Shown here in pieces: positions 1 through 8,104 of a stretch of 64,000 nucleotides of DNA. Below the pieces are notes generated by a model, which saw only the letters and a program-made list of their open reading frames with translations, had not been told where the DNA came from and did no database searches. Made by a program: the position numbers and the translations under genes. The stretch covers positions 41,817 through 105,816 of the forward strand of contig CALQCC020000013.1 in the NCBI GenBank assembly GCA_943328975.2, read 5' to 3'. Numbering within the stretch: the first letter of the stretch is position 1; each line of letters starts with the position of its first letter. The DNA comes from Bordetella parapertussis. GTDB taxonomy: Bacteria > Acidobacteriota > Terriglobia > Bryobacterales > Bryobacteraceae.

Positions 1-229
1 CGTCGCCCGCGCTCGTAAGATCCAGAAGTTCTTATCTCAACCGTTCAACGTCGCCGAAGCGTTCACTGGCCGTAAGGGCAAGTACGTCAAGGTGGCCGAT
101 ACGGTCCGCAGCTTCAAGGAAGTTGTGGAAGGCAAACACGACGAAATCCCGGAGCAGGCGTTCTATATGCAAGGCTCCATCGACGACGTCCTGGAAACCT
201 ACGAAGAGATGAAGAAGAAGGGCCTCTAA
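1..229 (+). CDS. atpD: F1 ATP synthase beta subunit, C-terminal end (partial)
   Basis: The window opens inside this gene; 75 codons remain, read from base 2, ending in TAA. The tail carries the beta-subunit C-terminal landmarks: [21 protein letters not shown] and [13 protein letters not shown], then a Lys-rich end (MKKKGL). In the enzyme the beta subunit carries the catalytic nucleotide sites of the cytoplasmic F1 head; those residues lie upstream of the window. The gene is followed after 76 nt by atpC, the usual end of an atp operon. Identity is close to certain from these motifs and the neighbour. Confidence 0.95.
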   Translation, partial: VARARKIQKFLSQPFNVAEAFTGRKGKYVKVADTVRSFKEVVEGKHDEIPEQAFYMQGSIDDVLETYEEMKKKGL

Positions 230-305
230 TATTTGACCGCGCAAGACGGAGCCTCGCCGCGGCTACACCGCGGCGGGCCCTTTGCGCTTAAGGAGCAACA
301 TCCCC

Positions 306-557
306 ATGGCCGACTTCCAGATCGAAATCACGACGCCCGAGAAACTCGTAGTCAGCAAGCGCGCCGACTACGCCGAGATCCCCGGCAAGGATGGCTACAT
401 GGGCATCCTCCCCGGCCACGCGGCGTTGTTAAGCGAACTGGGCTCGGGCGAATTGAAGGTCACCATCGCTGGCAAGATCGAAAGCTTCATGGTCACCGGC
501 GGATATCTGGAAGTCCGCGACAATCACGTGCGCGTGCTGGCGGATAGCGTTAGTTAG
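306..557 (+). CDS. atpC: F1 ATP synthase epsilon subunit, short form
   Basis: The 83-residue product starts MADFQIEITTPE and contains the epsilon beta-sandwich signature IPGKDGYMGILPGHAALL (residues about 27-44). ATG 306 is chosen because AAGGAG lies at 290-295; an in-frame TTG at 282 would put that Shine-Dalgarno inside the gene. Epsilon couples F1 to the rotor and usually has about 130-140 residues, with a C-terminal two-helix hairpin that inhibits ATP hydrolysis. This product ends just after the beta domain (VRVLADSVS), so the hairpin is missing. The last 15 codons recur in degenerate form at 1407-1451. Confidence 0.93.
   Translation: MADFQIEITTPEKLVVSKRADYAEIPGKDGYMGILPGHAALLSELGSGELKVTIAGKIESFMVTGGYLEVRDNHVRVLADSVS
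513..557 (+). repeat. atpC 3' end, copy 1 of a divergent direct repeat
   Basis: This is the functional end of atpC (VRDNHVRVLADSVS plus stop). It aligns without gaps to 1407-1451 with 39 of 45 bases identical; a weaker match continues about 20 nt past the stop as a pyrimidine-rich run ending in TGAAG or TGAAAG. Confidence 0.85.
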
Positions 558-579
558 TCTTCTCTTCTCTGAAGTTCCT

Positions 580-620
580 TCGGGCCTCCGACGTGATAAG
601 ATTCGCGTCAGGAGGCCCGA
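580..620 (+). promoter_or_regulatory. Strong hairpin covering the ribosome binding site of the gene at 624
   Basis: CGGGCCTCC (581-589) and GGAGGCCCG (611-619) are perfect complements. GACG (590-593) pairs with CGTC (606-609) and T580 with A620, giving about 14 bp broken by one bulged A (610), with a 12-nt loop. The Shine-Dalgarno AGGAGG (610-615) for ATG 624 lies in the 3' arm, so transcripts entering from atpC would hide it. The loop side contains TAAGAT (597-602), a possible -10 box; a transcript starting near 609 would lack the 5' arm. No U-tract follows, so a classical intrinsic terminator is less likely. The function is inferred. Confidence 0.6.
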
Positions 621-623
621 TCC

Positions 624-1367
624 ATGTTGGCTCGCACTGTAACTCTGTTCCTGTCTATGCTCGGGGCGAGTCTTGCTGCCGACACGATAATTAGCGATGA
701 GGTGCGTTTCGGCATAAAGCTGAAAACGGCAAAGCTGTCGCCAGCAACACCTTTCACCCTCGTAGAACTGGAACGCCTTTCTCGGCTTGAGCTTTCTCGT
801 GCCAAGTCACAACGGGTTGCTCACAGCCGTTTCTACGGAAGCAACGGAGGCGAGCAATGCCCCAAGCTTGACCACATTACCGAGAGGGACTGGAGAGATC
901 TTTATGAGCGAACAAGTCGACTGCCGAACGAAATCGCAGAACTAATTTCGATTGATGGAAATGCAGTCTTGCGATTTCGGAACGCATCCGGCCAAGTAGA
1001 AAAACGAATACTCTCCGGCAGGGATCCACTCGTTCAAACAATACGAGGTAAGACTTTCGAGGTCATCTATCTGGCCGAATGGCTGGGCCGGTACGATGGC
1101 ACCGTCCGGCTGTATATCCGCACCGCCGCACCTGTCAGCGTGGAAGATGGAACGGAGTTGCTCGCGCGCATGCAAAATGTCTTTCCTAAGCCTCTAAGCG
1201 TCCAACTCTACATTAGGAACGATGAATGGTTCATGCAGGAATCGTACTATCCCTACTCAAACCCGTTCATCACCAATGGTCCTCCGCCAAGCGGACAGGA
1301 TTACGGCAGGACTCTATACTGTGAAGGGATTTGCTGGCCGAATGAACCATCATCGCAACGTCAATAG
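624..1367 (+). CDS. Secreted protein of unknown function
   Basis: The 247-residue product has a clear N-terminal signal peptide (MLARTVTLFLSMLGASLAA, cleavage near residue 19), so it is probably exported. I recognise no family. The mature part is mixed alpha/beta in appearance, has Cys near residue 70 and two Cys near the end (LYCEGICWP), and no transmembrane helix. ATG 624 follows AGGAGG at 610-615. The gene is visibly AT-richer than its neighbours and sits between the true atpC end and a degenerate copy of that end, which suggests it was inserted here. It appears to be a single-gene unit behind a hairpin. Confidence 0.75.
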   Translation: MLARTVTLFLSMLGASLAADTIISDEVRFGIKLKTAKLSPATPFTLVELERLSRLELSRAKSQRVAHSRFYGSNGGEQCPKLDHITERDWRDLYERTSRLPNEIAELISIDGNAVLRFRNASGQVEKRILSGRDPLVQTIRGKTFEVIYLAEWLGRYDGTVRLYIRTAAPVSVEDGTELLARMQNVFPKPLSVQLYIRNDEWFMQESYYPYSNPFITNGPPPSGQDYGRTLYCEGICWPNEPSSQRQ

Positions 1368-1406
1368 GCAGGCCGAACTTATCGCGGACACCAGGGGGTC
1401 TAGAAG

Positions 1407-1451
1407 GTCCGCGACAATGTGGTCCGCGTGCGGGCGGATAGCGTTAATTAG
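1407..1451 (+). repeat. Degenerate atpC 3' end, copy 2 (gene remnant)
   Basis: Read in the atpC frame this gives VRDNVVRVRADSVN and TAG, against VRDNHVRVLADSVS and TAG in atpC. Directly upstream the frame has a stop (1401-1403), so only the tail survives. It is not part of any gene now. The likely origin is a recombination event that brought in the segment 558-1400 and left a second atpC terminus; direction and donor cannot be told from the sequence. Confidence 0.8.
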
Positions 1452-1535
1452 TTCCCTTCCCTTTTGAAAGTCCGGGTTTCGGTGCTGGGGCGCCTGAAGG
1501 ACCGAAGCGTTTCTGGGGTATGCGATGCTGGACCC

Positions 1536-2441
1536 ATGCGAATCCTCACCTTGCTGACCCTTGCCAGCGTGATCGCCCTTGCCCAACGCCCTGGGCCGAA
1601 GTTGACTGCCAATCCGACCAAGGTCTCCGAGCATGTGCAGGCGATCTGGGGCTTCCCTGTCATCGTGTTTGTCACCGGTGAAACCGGGGTTCTGGCGATC
1701 GACACTGGCCTCGGTCCGAGCAACGGGAAGATCGTGGCAGACGCGGCGCGGAAGCTTGCTCCGGGCAAGAAGCTGTTCCTCACGACGACGCATTTCCACC
1801 CGGAGCACGCGGCGGGTGAGGGCGGGTTTCCGCCGGAGACGGTGATCCTGCGCGCAGCGGCGCAACATAAGGAACTGGAGCAGAGGCACGCCGAGTTGTT
1901 AACGCAATTCCGGCGCAACACCGAGTTCGCTCCGTTTCTGGAAGGCGCCGACAAGCTGCGGACGCCCGACATCACCTTCGACGAATCGATGCGGCTCGAC
2001 CTGGGCGGCGTTTCTGTCCGGTTGCTGTGGTACGGCGCAGGGCACACAGAGGGCGACGAAATGATCTTCGTGGAACAGGACCGGGTGTTGATCAGCGGCG
2101 ACGTCGTGCAGAACAAGGTTGTTCCGGCTGTTGCGACCGGGAATCTGGAGAGTTGGATCCGCGTGCTCGACAAGCTGGAGCTCTTGAAGCCCCTGATCGT
2201 GGTGCCGACGCACTCGCGGGTCGGCGATGGATCGCTGATTGCGAAGGAGAAGTCGTTCATCGAGGACATCCGGACGCGGACGCTCGCGCTGAAGCGGCAA
2301 GGCGTGGCGGCGGCGGACGCGAGTACCCGCATGACCGACTACTTCCGCACTGCGTATCCGGAGTGGGTCGCGAACACGGACTGGACCAACGTCGCGTCGA
2401 TGAACGGGCTGGTGCAACGGATCTACACCGAGGACAAGTAG
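1536..2441 (+). CDS. Secreted metallo-beta-lactamase-fold hydrolase
   Basis: ATG 1536 begins a signal peptide (MRILTLLTLASVIALAQ); the 301-residue product is probably periplasmic. The fold is shown by TGVLAIDTGLG, the metal-site motif HFHPEHAAG, then GHTEGDEMIF and PTHSRVGDG. In the usual HxHxDH motif the fifth position is Asp; here it is Glu (HFHPEH). The family covers beta-lactamases, glyoxalases, lactonases and others, and the substrate cannot be read from sequence. It stands 45 nt before another secreted hydrolase in the same direction. An in-frame TTG at 1464 would add a non-secretory extension and was rejected. Confidence 0.85.
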   Translation: MRILTLLTLASVIALAQRPGPKLTANPTKVSEHVQAIWGFPVIVFVTGETGVLAIDTGLGPSNGKIVADAARKLAPGKKLFLTTTHFHPEHAAGEGGFPPETVILRAAAQHKELEQRHAELLTQFRRNTEFAPFLEGADKLRTPDITFDESMRLDLGGVSVRLLWYGAGHTEGDEMIFVEQDRVLISGDVVQNKVVPAVATGNLESWIRVLDKLELLKPLIVVPTHSRVGDGSLIAKEKSFIEDIRTRTLALKRQGVAAADASTRMTDYFRTAYPEWVANTDWTNVASMNGLVQRIYTEDK

Positions 2442-2486
2442 CCTTGGGGATTCTATCGACCGGGCAGTGCCAGTATACTGTTCTTT

Positions 2487-3944
2487 ATGCAAACGAGTGT
2501 GTCCCCGCGCATCGGCAACTGCCTCACGTTGATCCTACTGGCTGTTTCGGCCCAGGCGCAAAACCCTGTCCCCACCCCGAAGGTCACAGGACCCATCCCC
2601 GTCACCGCGACCTCGCATATCTTCGGCGGGATCAAGGACACGCTGGCACCCATTGACCTGGCGAAAGCTGGCTACGTCGAAGAGGAGTACATCATCTCCG
2701 GCATGGCGAACGTCTACGACTGGAACGCCGACGGCTCGCTGGCAGTCAAAGGCGCGAACAATCCGTACGCCACGCGCATCCTGGTGCGACGACCGGCACA
2801 AGCCGCCCGCTTCAGCGGTACCGTGGTTGTTGAAATCCCGAACATCGCGCGCCGTTTCGACTGGCCCATGATCTGGGGCTTCTCGCACGACTACTGGATG
2901 GAACACGGCGACGCCTGGGTACAAATCGGCATGCCGGCTTCGGTCGCGTCGATGAAGAAGTTCGATCCGGCGCGTTACGGCTCCCTCACGTTCGACAATA
3001 CGACCAAAGTCTGCCCTGGTGAGACCGAAGACGGGCTCCGCTATGACATGTTCAGCCAAGTGGCTGCGGCCATCAAGAGCAAAGCAGCTGGGATGCCCTT
3101 CGCGAACCTGAACGTTCAGCGGGCATTTCTGACAACGCAGGACACCGGCATGGTGACCTACATCAACGCGTTCCACCAGCAAGCTCGCCTGGAGGGCGGC
3201 AAGCCCACCTACGACGGGTACCTCATCAAAGTTCTGAACGCTCCCGGAGCGATCAATTCCTGCGCACGCCCCGTGGCGGCCACCGATCCTCGCCGCATGC
3301 TGAAGGCTGTCGATGTGCCGACCATCACTGTGATCGCGCAAGGCGAAGTCGAGGGCATGGCGTGGTCGCGCCAGCCGGATAGCGACGCTGCGGTCGGCAA
3401 ACATCGGCGCTTCGAGCTCGCCATGGCATCTCACATCGACAAATGGGCGTACACCGGCCTCGCTTCCTTCGCCGACCAAAATAAACTCGGCGCCGCACAG
3501 GGCACGCCAGACTGGCCGTTCAACGCTCGCTGCGAACCGGAAATCGTGCTCCAAGACGAGCCGTTGCTGAGCTATGGTTTCAACATGGCCTTCGCGCATT
3601 TGGACAAGTGGGTACGCGACGGCGTGGCTCCACCCAGAGTCGACCGTATGCAACTCGACGCCGCGGGCAAGCTAGTCGTAAATGAATACGGCATCGGCAA
3701 CGGCGGCATCCGCAGCCCGTACTCCGATCTTCCTATCGCCAAGTACACCAATGCATCCGGTGGACCCGGCAACTGCCGCGAGTTTGGCAGCACGACTCCC
3801 CTGCCCTGGTCGCAACTTGAAAAGCTGTACGGCACCCACGCGAGCTATGTGCAGAAAGTGAACGCCTCCATCGATCGCATGGTGAAGGAACGCTGGATCA
3901 ACGAAGCCGATGCCAAGCGCATGCGCGCCGAACTGACCAAGTAA
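2487..3944 (+). CDS. Secreted alpha/beta hydrolase-domain protein
   Basis: The 485-residue product has an N-terminal signal peptide ending near AQAQ (residue 25). The segment PYATRILVRRPAQAARFSGT, followed by VVVEIPN and the FDWPMIWGFSHDYWMEHGDAWVQIG region, matches the alpha/beta hydrolase domain family of large secreted proteins (Abhydrolase_10 type). A catalytic triad could not be assigned with certainty. The product is probably periplasmic or outer-membrane associated. TATACT (2474-2479) stands 7 nt before ATG with no Shine-Dalgarno, suggesting a leaderless start. Confidence 0.75.
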   Translation: MQTSVSPRIGNCLTLILLAVSAQAQNPVPTPKVTGPIPVTATSHIFGGIKDTLAPIDLAKAGYVEEEYIISGMANVYDWNADGSLAVKGANNPYATRILVRRPAQAARFSGTVVVEIPNIARRFDWPMIWGFSHDYWMEHGDAWVQIGMPASVASMKKFDPARYGSLTFDNTTKVCPGETEDGLRYDMFSQVAAAIKSKAAGMPFANLNVQRAFLTTQDTGMVTYINAFHQQARLEGGKPTYDGYLIKVLNAPGAINSCARPVAATDPRRMLKAVDVPTITVIAQGEVEGMAWSRQPDSDAAVGKHRRFELAMASHIDKWAYTGLASFADQNKLGAAQGTPDWPFNARCEPEIVLQDEPLLSYGFNMAFAHLDKWVRDGVAPPRVDRMQLDAAGKLVVNEYGIGNGGIRSPYSDLPIAKYTNASGGPGNCREFGSTTPLPWSQLEKLYGTHASYVQKVNASIDRMVKERWINEADAKRMRAELTK

Positions 3945-3965
3945 CGCAAACCCGCATGGACTCGC

Positions 3966-3971
3966 TATAAT
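3966..3971 (+). promoter_or_regulatory. -10 box (TATAAT) ahead of modB
   Basis: A perfect TATAAT lies 10 nt before ATG 3982. No convincing -35 box is visible 16-18 nt upstream. The predicted transcript start would fall within a few bases of the start codon. Confidence 0.5.
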
Positions 3972-3981
3972 TAACGATTCC

Positions 3982-4641
3982 ATGCCAATCGACTGGTTCC
4001 CGTTGTGGCTTAGCCTGCGTGTAGCGTTTCTCTCCACGGGGATCGCGTTGGCGTGCGGTTTGTGGCTCGCCTACGTCCTGGCGAACCGTGAATTCCGCGG
4101 CAAAGAAATCCTAGACGCGGCCATCACCTTGCCGTTGGTACTGCCGCCCACCGTGCTCGGCTATTACTTGTTAGTCCTGATCGGGCGCAGCAGTTGGTTC
4201 GGTCGCATGTGGGAGACCACCTTCGGTTCCCCGCTCGTGTTCACCTGGAAAGCAGCAGTCGTCGCCGCCTTGCTCCATTCCCTGCCCTTGCTAGTGAAAT
4301 CCGCGCGCGCGGCCTTGGAAAGCGTCGACCACAGCTACGAACGCGCGGCCCGCAACCTGGGAGCATCCGAGTGGCGCCTATTCTGGCGCGTGACTCTGCC
4401 GCTGGCGCAACGCTCCATCCTGGCTGCTACGGCCCTCGCCTTCGCCCGATCGCTGGGTGACTTCGGCGTAACGCTGATGGTCGCAGGCAGCATCCCCGGC
4501 AGCACGCAAACAATCTCCGTGGCGATCTTCAATGCAGTCGAAGGCGGCAATATGGCTCTGGCCGGTACTCTAGCATTAGCGATTTCCGCAGTCGCACTCC
4601 TCATCCTCACTCTGGCCAAACGATTGGAGCCCCGCGCATGA
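3982..4641 (+). CDS. modB: Molybdate ABC transporter permease
   Basis: The 219-residue protein has five to six hydrophobic segments and the cytoplasmic EAA-type loop that contacts the ATPase (RAARNLGASEWRLFWRVTLP, residues about 120-139). ITLPLVLPPTVLGYYLL and ARSLGDFGVTLMVAGSIPG are characteristic of ModB/CysT-type permeases. Its stop overlaps the modC start by 4 nt (ATGA at 4638-4641), so the two are translated together. No modA binding-protein gene is present in the window. Molybdate rather than tungstate or sulfate is inferred from the ModC partner. Confidence 0.88.
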   Translation: MPIDWFPLWLSLRVAFLSTGIALACGLWLAYVLANREFRGKEILDAAITLPLVLPPTVLGYYLLVLIGRSSWFGRMWETTFGSPLVFTWKAAVVAALLHSLPLLVKSARAALESVDHSYERAARNLGASEWRLFWRVTLPLAQRSILAATALAFARSLGDFGVTLMVAGSIPGSTQTISVAIFNAVEGGNMALAGTLALAISAVALLILTLAKRLEPRA

Positions 4642-5756
4642 TCCGCGCTCGCCTCCGCAAGACATTCAAAGCTCGTCCCGATTCGACGGAGTTCGCGCTG
4701 GATGTCGAATTTGAAGCAGCCTCCGGCGTGACCGTCCTCTTCGGACCCAGTGGATCCGGCAAGACTCTGACGCTCGACTTGATTGCCGGCTTCGTGCAGG
4801 CTGACGAAGGCCGCATCCTGCTCGACGACCAAATCCTCTACGACGGAACCAGCGGCGTCCATCTCATCCCGCAACAGCGCAACTGCGGCTACGTCTTCCA
4901 AAACTACGCTCTGTTCCCGCACATGACGCTGCGCGAAAATCTCGCCTTCGGAGCCGAACGGCGGCCGCGCTTGGAACGGCATCGCTTAGTGAACGAAATG
5001 CTGGAGAAGTTCCGCCTCACCGATGCAGCCGGACGGCGCCCGCATCAAGTCTCCGGCGGACAACGTCAACGCTGCTCCATTGCACGCGCGTTGATCGGTG
5101 GACCGAAGCTACTCCTTTTGGATGAACCAGCCCAGGGCCTCGACGCACTCCTGCGCGCCGAGCTTTACGAAACACTGCGTCAGGTCCGCAAAGAATTTGA
5201 AACACCGGTCTTGCTAGTCACGCACGATCTCGACGAATGTTTCGAACTCGGCGACGAGATGCTGATCCTCCGCGACGGCAAGATCGTGCAGCGAGGCTCA
5301 CCCAGCAGCGTTCTGAATCAGCCGGTGAATCTTGAAGTCGCACGCCAGTTGGGTCGTTTCAATCTGCTGCCTGCGGAATTGAAATCGCTGGACCCAGGGC
5401 GCAACATCAGCAAAATTCAGATCGGTCAGTCCGAACTCGAGGGTCCCTACTTCCCGGGTCATTTCAAAGGCGATCGCGTAACCCTGTGCGTCCGGCCGGA
5501 GCAGTTGACCGCCGCCCCGCGCGAAGCCAAACTCGGGATTAACCAAATCCACGCGCATCTCGAACGCGTCATGGAAACGCCGCAATGGATGCGCCTGGAA
5601 TTCGCCGGCGACATTCTGGTCAACATGCCCCACGCAGCCTACGAACAGGCGCGCGAAACCAAAGAATGGATGATTGAGTTCCCGCACAAGGAACTACGAG
5701 TGGTCTCACAATCCGCCGCGACTCATCACCTTGAGGCTGGCTCCGAGCAGGGTTAA
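4638..5756 (+). CDS. modC: Molybdate ABC transporter ATP-binding protein
   Basis: The 372-residue ATPase has Walker A GPSGSGKT (residues 36-43), signature VSGGQRQRCSIARAL (about 136-150), Walker B LLLLDEPAQGLD and the switch His in LVTHDLDE. The C-terminal part from about residue 240 (CVRPEQL...) corresponds to the TOBE/Mop-like domain found in ModC. It energises import through ModB at the inner membrane. Its TAA overlaps the convergent glnD stop at 5753-5756. Molybdenum uptake fits the molybdenum hydroxylase at 27325-30005. Confidence 0.9.
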   Translation: MIRARLRKTFKARPDSTEFALDVEFEAASGVTVLFGPSGSGKTLTLDLIAGFVQADEGRILLDDQILYDGTSGVHLIPQQRNCGYVFQNYALFPHMTLRENLAFGAERRPRLERHRLVNEMLEKFRLTDAAGRRPHQVSGGQRQRCSIARALIGGPKLLLLDEPAQGLDALLRAELYETLRQVRKEFETPVLLVTHDLDECFELGDEMLILRDGKIVQRGSPSSVLNQPVNLEVARQLGRFNLLPAELKSLDPGRNISKIQIGQSELEGPYFPGHFKGDRVTLCVRPEQLTAAPREAKLGINQIHAHLERVMETPQWMRLEFAGDILVNMPHAAYEQARETKEWMIEFPHKELRVVSQSAATHHLEAGSEQG

Positions 5757-8104
5757 CCACCGCAGGCAGCGAGCAATCGGATCTTGAGATCTTCTTCCAG
5801 TGCATCGTCCAACTTCGTGCCTTGGTGCGTAAGATAAAACACGTCCGTCGCCTTGTGCGCTACCGTACCGATCATCACCACCTCGATGTTGCAGCCGGCG
5901 CTGGAAATCGCATCGCCCAAATCATGCAGTAATCCCGGACGATCCTCCGCGATAATCTCCACCAGCGTCGCGGCGTCCGTAACATCCGAACGGAAGAACA
6001 CGCGCGGCGGGATCTTGGCACGCGACGGAAGCAACGGCTTAGCCCTGCCCCGCAACAATGCCCGGACGTCCTGCTTGCCTTCCACCACGTTCCGCACCAC
6101 GCCGCGCAGGCGGTCCACTTCCGAAGGATTCAGTTCCAACGTGCGATGAGGATCGGTGAAGGTGAACGTATCTAAAACCACTCCAGCGGAATTGGAGAAC
6201 GCTTCCGCCTTGACGATATCGAGACCAAAGCTGGAGATCGCGCCAGCCACCGCCGTAAACAATGCAGGCCGATCTTTCGTGAGCAACGTCAAGCGGTGCA
6301 CGCCGCGCAGGTGTTCCACTTCCAAGGCAACCGGACGGGACTCCAACTGCCGCGCAAGCGTAAAATGTCCGTCGATCTCTTCGGCGGAGTGCGTTCGCAG
6401 GTAGCGAATCGGCAGACCTTCCAAGAACGCCGCGCGTTCCGGAGAAACGCCAACTGCGCTGTGAATCTTTTCTGTCGCTAACTCCCGAGTGAACTCAGCG
6501 TGCGTCACCGCGTAGGTCTGCCACAACTGCTCCACGCGCCATGGACTCAGTGCCTGTGGATTCACCGCGCTTATGTCGGCGTAGGTGAGGATGGCCAGCA
6601 TCTTCAGCCGCTCCACAGTGCTAACTTTGTCCGCCAAAGCTCGAGCGGTAACAGGATCTGAAAGGTCGCGAGAACTCATCACGCTCGATAGCGCCAAGTG
6701 ATCCAGCACCAGGAACTGCACCGTTTCAATATCCGCCTGCGGAGCGCCCAGCCGACCCATCGAGGCTGCCGCGATCTCAAACCCGACCTGCGAATGATCC
6801 CGGCCCGTGCCCTTGCCGATATCGTGCAGCAACAGCGCGAAGCGGACCAACGCCGGTTCTTCAATACTGTTGAACAGCGCCGCGAAGCGTCCGTCCTGGA
6901 TGGATTCCAGGTTTTCGACAGCCACCAACGTGTGTTCATCCACCGTATAGCGATGGTAAAAGTCGCGCGGTACCAGGCATTCAATATTGCGCCACTCAGG
7001 CAGCGCCGCCGTCAGCGTGTCCGATTCCTGCATCGCCCGGAGTCCAGCCGCGGGCTTGGGCAGACTCAACAGTCGCTTCCAGTCATCCCAAGTTGCGGCA
7101 GGAACAAACCCCTGCAATCGATCAATCGTATCCGAAGCCAGCTTGATGCCATGCCGACCGCAAAACTCGAAGAGCTGTAACCCGTTGGGGGGCTTGTGAC
7201 CGCGCAGCAACACTCGATCGCGAGAGACCGTAAAATCGGTAGTCGAAAGACGCGAGCGCCATTCGTGGAACCGCCGCAGCAACTCACCGGAACGCTCCGC
7301 CGAAGCTTCCATGGCGTGCCGCACCGCGCGATCCACCACACGAGTGTGGCGAAAATAATCGCGCATCAACAATGCCGGATGCTCACTCAGCAAGTCCTGC
7401 ATCTCAAAAGTCAGTGCGTTCTGATCTCGCCCACTGGCCTCATGCAGCCGCCAACGAATCCCCGCCAAGAACGAAAGAGCCGGGTTCAAGTCCGGCAAAT
7501 TGCCGTGCGGATCCAGCATGTGCAGCCAGCGAGCCGTCTGCAAGTCGCGCAGGCCACCTGGCGTTTCCTTGATGTTGGGTTCCAGCTGGTAAATCGTGTT
7601 CTGGTACTTCGTCCGCCGATCCTCGGCTAGCTTCACCAACTGCTTGGCCACCGCAGGACCGCGCCGCGAACGGAACTGCGCGAACTTCTGCGTGAGCTGT
7701 TGGTACACCGCTTCGTCACCGGCGAGGAACCGATGATCCAGAAGACTGATCGTAAACTCAGCATTATCGATGTGCTCTACCGCGCAATCGGCCAAGGGAT
7801 GGACGGAGTGGCTGGGGCGCAACGAGGAATCCCACAGCGTTTGAAAGAATACCGAAAGGACCTCGCGAGGTGGGATGCTCTTATCGGTGTCGACTAAAAG
7901 CAATAGGTCGACGTCGGAATGCGGAAACAGTTCCCGCCGTCCGTAACCACCTACTGCCACTAACGCTAGCCCGGAAGAGTGCCTCGGCGTAACGAATTCC
8001 GCGAAGGCCGCCAATACCCGATGGTCAACTTCCGCGGTGCGTGCAGCAATTGCTTGCTGCACGGCCACCGCGTCCAGTGGCGGATGTACCGCCAGTTCGC
8101 TCAC
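5753..8104 (-). CDS. glnD: PII uridylyltransferase/uridylyl-removing enzyme
   Basis: The 783-residue enzyme has the nucleotidyltransferase motif GGYGRRELFPHSDVDLLLL (residues about 52-70), an HD domain (LLLHDIGKGTGRDHSQVG, about 425-442) and two C-terminal ACT domains (LTKDRPALFTAVAGAI, about 605; IAEDRPGLLHDLGDAI, about 715). It adds UMP to PII when glutamine is low and removes it when glutamine is high. It is shorter than the E. coli protein (about 890) but has every domain. The GTG start overlaps the glnB stop (GTGA), so it is translated with its substrate. Downstream it meets modC tail to tail. Confidence 0.93.
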   Translation of the reverse strand: MSELAVHPPLDAVAVQQAIAARTAEVDHRVLAAFAEFVTPRHSSGLALVAVGGYGRRELFPHSDVDLLLLVDTDKSIPPREVLSVFFQTLWDSSLRPSHSVHPLADCAVEHIDNAEFTISLLDHRFLAGDEAVYQQLTQKFAQFRSRRGPAVAKQLVKLAEDRRTKYQNTIYQLEPNIKETPGGLRDLQTARWLHMLDPHGNLPDLNPALSFLAGIRWRLHEASGRDQNALTFEMQDLLSEHPALLMRDYFRHTRVVDRAVRHAMEASAERSGELLRRFHEWRSRLSTTDFTVSRDRVLLRGHKPPNGLQLFEFCGRHGIKLASDTIDRLQGFVPAATWDDWKRLLSLPKPAAGLRAMQESDTLTAALPEWRNIECLVPRDFYHRYTVDEHTLVAVENLESIQDGRFAALFNSIEEPALVRFALLLHDIGKGTGRDHSQVGFEIAAASMGRLGAPQADIETVQFLVLDHLALSSVMSSRDLSDPVTARALADKVSTVERLKMLAILTYADISAVNPQALSPWRVEQLWQTYAVTHAEFTRELATEKIHSAVGVSPERAAFLEGLPIRYLRTHSAEEIDGHFTLARQLESRPVALEVEHLRGVHRLTLLTKDRPALFTAVAGAISSFGLDIVKAEAFSNSAGVVLDTFTFTDPHRTLELNPSEVDRLRGVVRNVVEGKQDVRALLRGRAKPLLPSRAKIPPRVFFRSDVTDAATLVEIIAEDRPGLLHDLGDAISSAGCNIEVVMIGTVAHKATDVFYLTHQGTKLDDALEEDLKIRLLAACGG

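Noticed and set aside
581..619. Rho-independent terminator of the atp operon
   Set aside because: The stem is strong but no U-tract follows, and its 3' arm contains the next gene's Shine-Dalgarno, so a translational role fits better; termination is not excluded.
2535..3653. 372-codon minus-strand frame opposite the alpha/beta hydrolase gene
   Set aside because: Same reasons: antisense to a gene with signal peptide and family motifs, with no motif of its own.
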